NCBI GenBank assembly: GCA_038241255.1 | Contig: JBBRFW010000042.1 | Span: 1 to 31,594 of the forward strand | Reading direction: 5' to 3' | DNA from: Schlegelella_A sp038241255 | GTDB taxonomy: Bacteria > Pseudomonadota > Gammaproteobacteria > Burkholderiales > Burkholderiaceae_C | Length of the DNA: 31,594 nucleotides | Shown here: positions 31,200 through 31,594 of the stretch, piece by piece | How the letters are laid out: each line of letters begins with the position of its first letter | Position numbering within the stretch: the first letter of the stretch is position 1 | Translations under genes and position numbers: made by a program | The notes under the pieces: generated by a model | Database searches by the model: none | The model's input: only the letters and a program-made list of their open reading frames with translations | Told to the model about the DNA's origin: nothing

Positions 31200-31594
31200 G
31201 TCGCGTTCCCTGCTTCCTTGCGCACGCCCTTCCTCAGCCGGGAGACGATGCCGTTCGGGCCGCGCAGCAGGCCGACGATGCCTTGCGGCAGGAACAGCGT
31301 CACGGCGATGAACATCGCGCCGAGCGCGTACAGCCAGAACTCGGGGAAGGCCTGCGTGAACCAGCTCTTCGCGCCGTTGACGAAGAAAGCGCCGACGATC
31401 GGACCGATCAGGGTCGCGCGCCCGCCGACCGCCGTCCAGATCGCGATCTCGATCGACGCCGCCGGCGTCATCTCGCTCGGGTTGATGATGCCGACCTGCG
31501 GCACGTAGAGCGCTCCGGCGATGCCGCACATCACGGCGGAGAGCGTCCAGATCGCGAGCTTGTAGCGCAGCGGGTCGTAGCCGGTGAACATGAC
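31196..31594 (-). CDS. urtC: Urea ABC transporter permease UrtC (3' part)
   Basis: The last 132 residues of UrtC; the gene continues past the right end of the window. The segment has FTGYDPLRYKLAIWTLSAVMCGIAGALYVPQVGIINPSEM and IWTAVGGRATLIGPIVGAFFVNGAKSWF, the C-terminal membrane region of the LivM/UrtC family. The match with UrtC rather than LivM rests on the company of UrtD and UrtE and on the GYDPLRYKL and INPSEM blocks. It ends with TGA at 31196-31198, overlapped by the GTG of urtD. Confidence 0.93.
   Translation of the reverse strand, partial: VMFTGYDPLRYKLAIWTLSAVMCGIAGALYVPQVGIINPSEMTPAASIEIAIWTAVGGRATLIGPIVGAFFVNGAKSWFTQAFPEFWLYALGAMFIAVTLFLPQGIVGLLRGPNGIVSRLRKGVRKEAGNAT

Noticed and set aside
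1..31594. tRNA, rRNA, insertion sequences, integrase or phage genes
   Set aside because: I looked for cloverleaf-like segments, rRNA motifs, transposase motifs and terminal inverted repeats and saw none that I could support.

Overview
The window is very G+C-rich, densely coded and has short intergenic gaps. Its gene set points to a betaproteobacterium, probably of the order Burkholderiales. The clues are an orphan Bug/TctC-type periplasmic binding protein, the membrane-bound urate hydroxylase PuuD with a cytochrome c tail, a short leaderless-looking promoter style, a urea ABC transporter, and a phosphatidylserine decarboxylase of the E. coli type. This placement is inferred from gene content, not from a marker gene.

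Left part (1-9021): after the tail of a tricorn-like protease and a 1-Cys peroxiredoxin comes a purine (uric acid) catabolic locus. On the minus strand uraH and puuD convert urate to 5-hydroxyisourate and then to OHCU. Divergently on the plus strand lie a broken allantoinase gene (puuE), an orphan TctC-type binding protein, a fusion of OHCU decarboxylase with an allantoate amidohydrolase-like M20 enzyme, a chimeric wreck of an M20 peptidase gene and an ABC ATPase gene, an intact ABC permease and a guanine-deaminase-like enzyme. The plus-strand genes are chained by ATGA overlaps, so this was one operon that has been hit by an internal deletion and several small indels. As it stands the pathway lacks allantoinase inside the window, and the ABC importer has a permease but no working ATPase.

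Middle part (9056-18282): L-threonine aldolase, a transglutaminase-fold protein, a membrane-anchored AraC-type regulator, a secreted alpha/beta hydrolase, a minus-strand trio (VIT-family transporter, 3-methyladenine DNA glycosylase, class A flavin monooxygenase), then phosphatidylserine decarboxylase and a 2-hydroxyacid dehydrogenase. A 340-base stretch without a recognisable gene follows.

Right part (18283-31594): a phytanoyl-CoA dioxygenase family protein, a remnant of a membrane transporter, a cytochrome P450 overlapping a LivK-type binding protein, a SRPBCC protein, an outer-membrane MetA-pathway-like protein, a small DUF6496/histone H1-like protein, a badly decayed Rieske oxygenase gene, a BLUF blue-light sensor, gamma-glutamyltransferase, a lipoprotein of unknown function, a glutathione S-transferase, a PA2169-type four-helix protein and the 3' part of the urea transporter operon (urtC-urtD-urtE), which runs off the right end.

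The most noteworthy observations are the UraD-amidohydrolase fusion, the deletion-made M20/ABC chimera, the puuE gene carrying three separate lesions, and the concentration of all broken genes in catabolic loci while neighbouring genes are intact. I see no CRISPR array, rRNA, tRNA or insertion sequence, and no clearly new multi-gene system.
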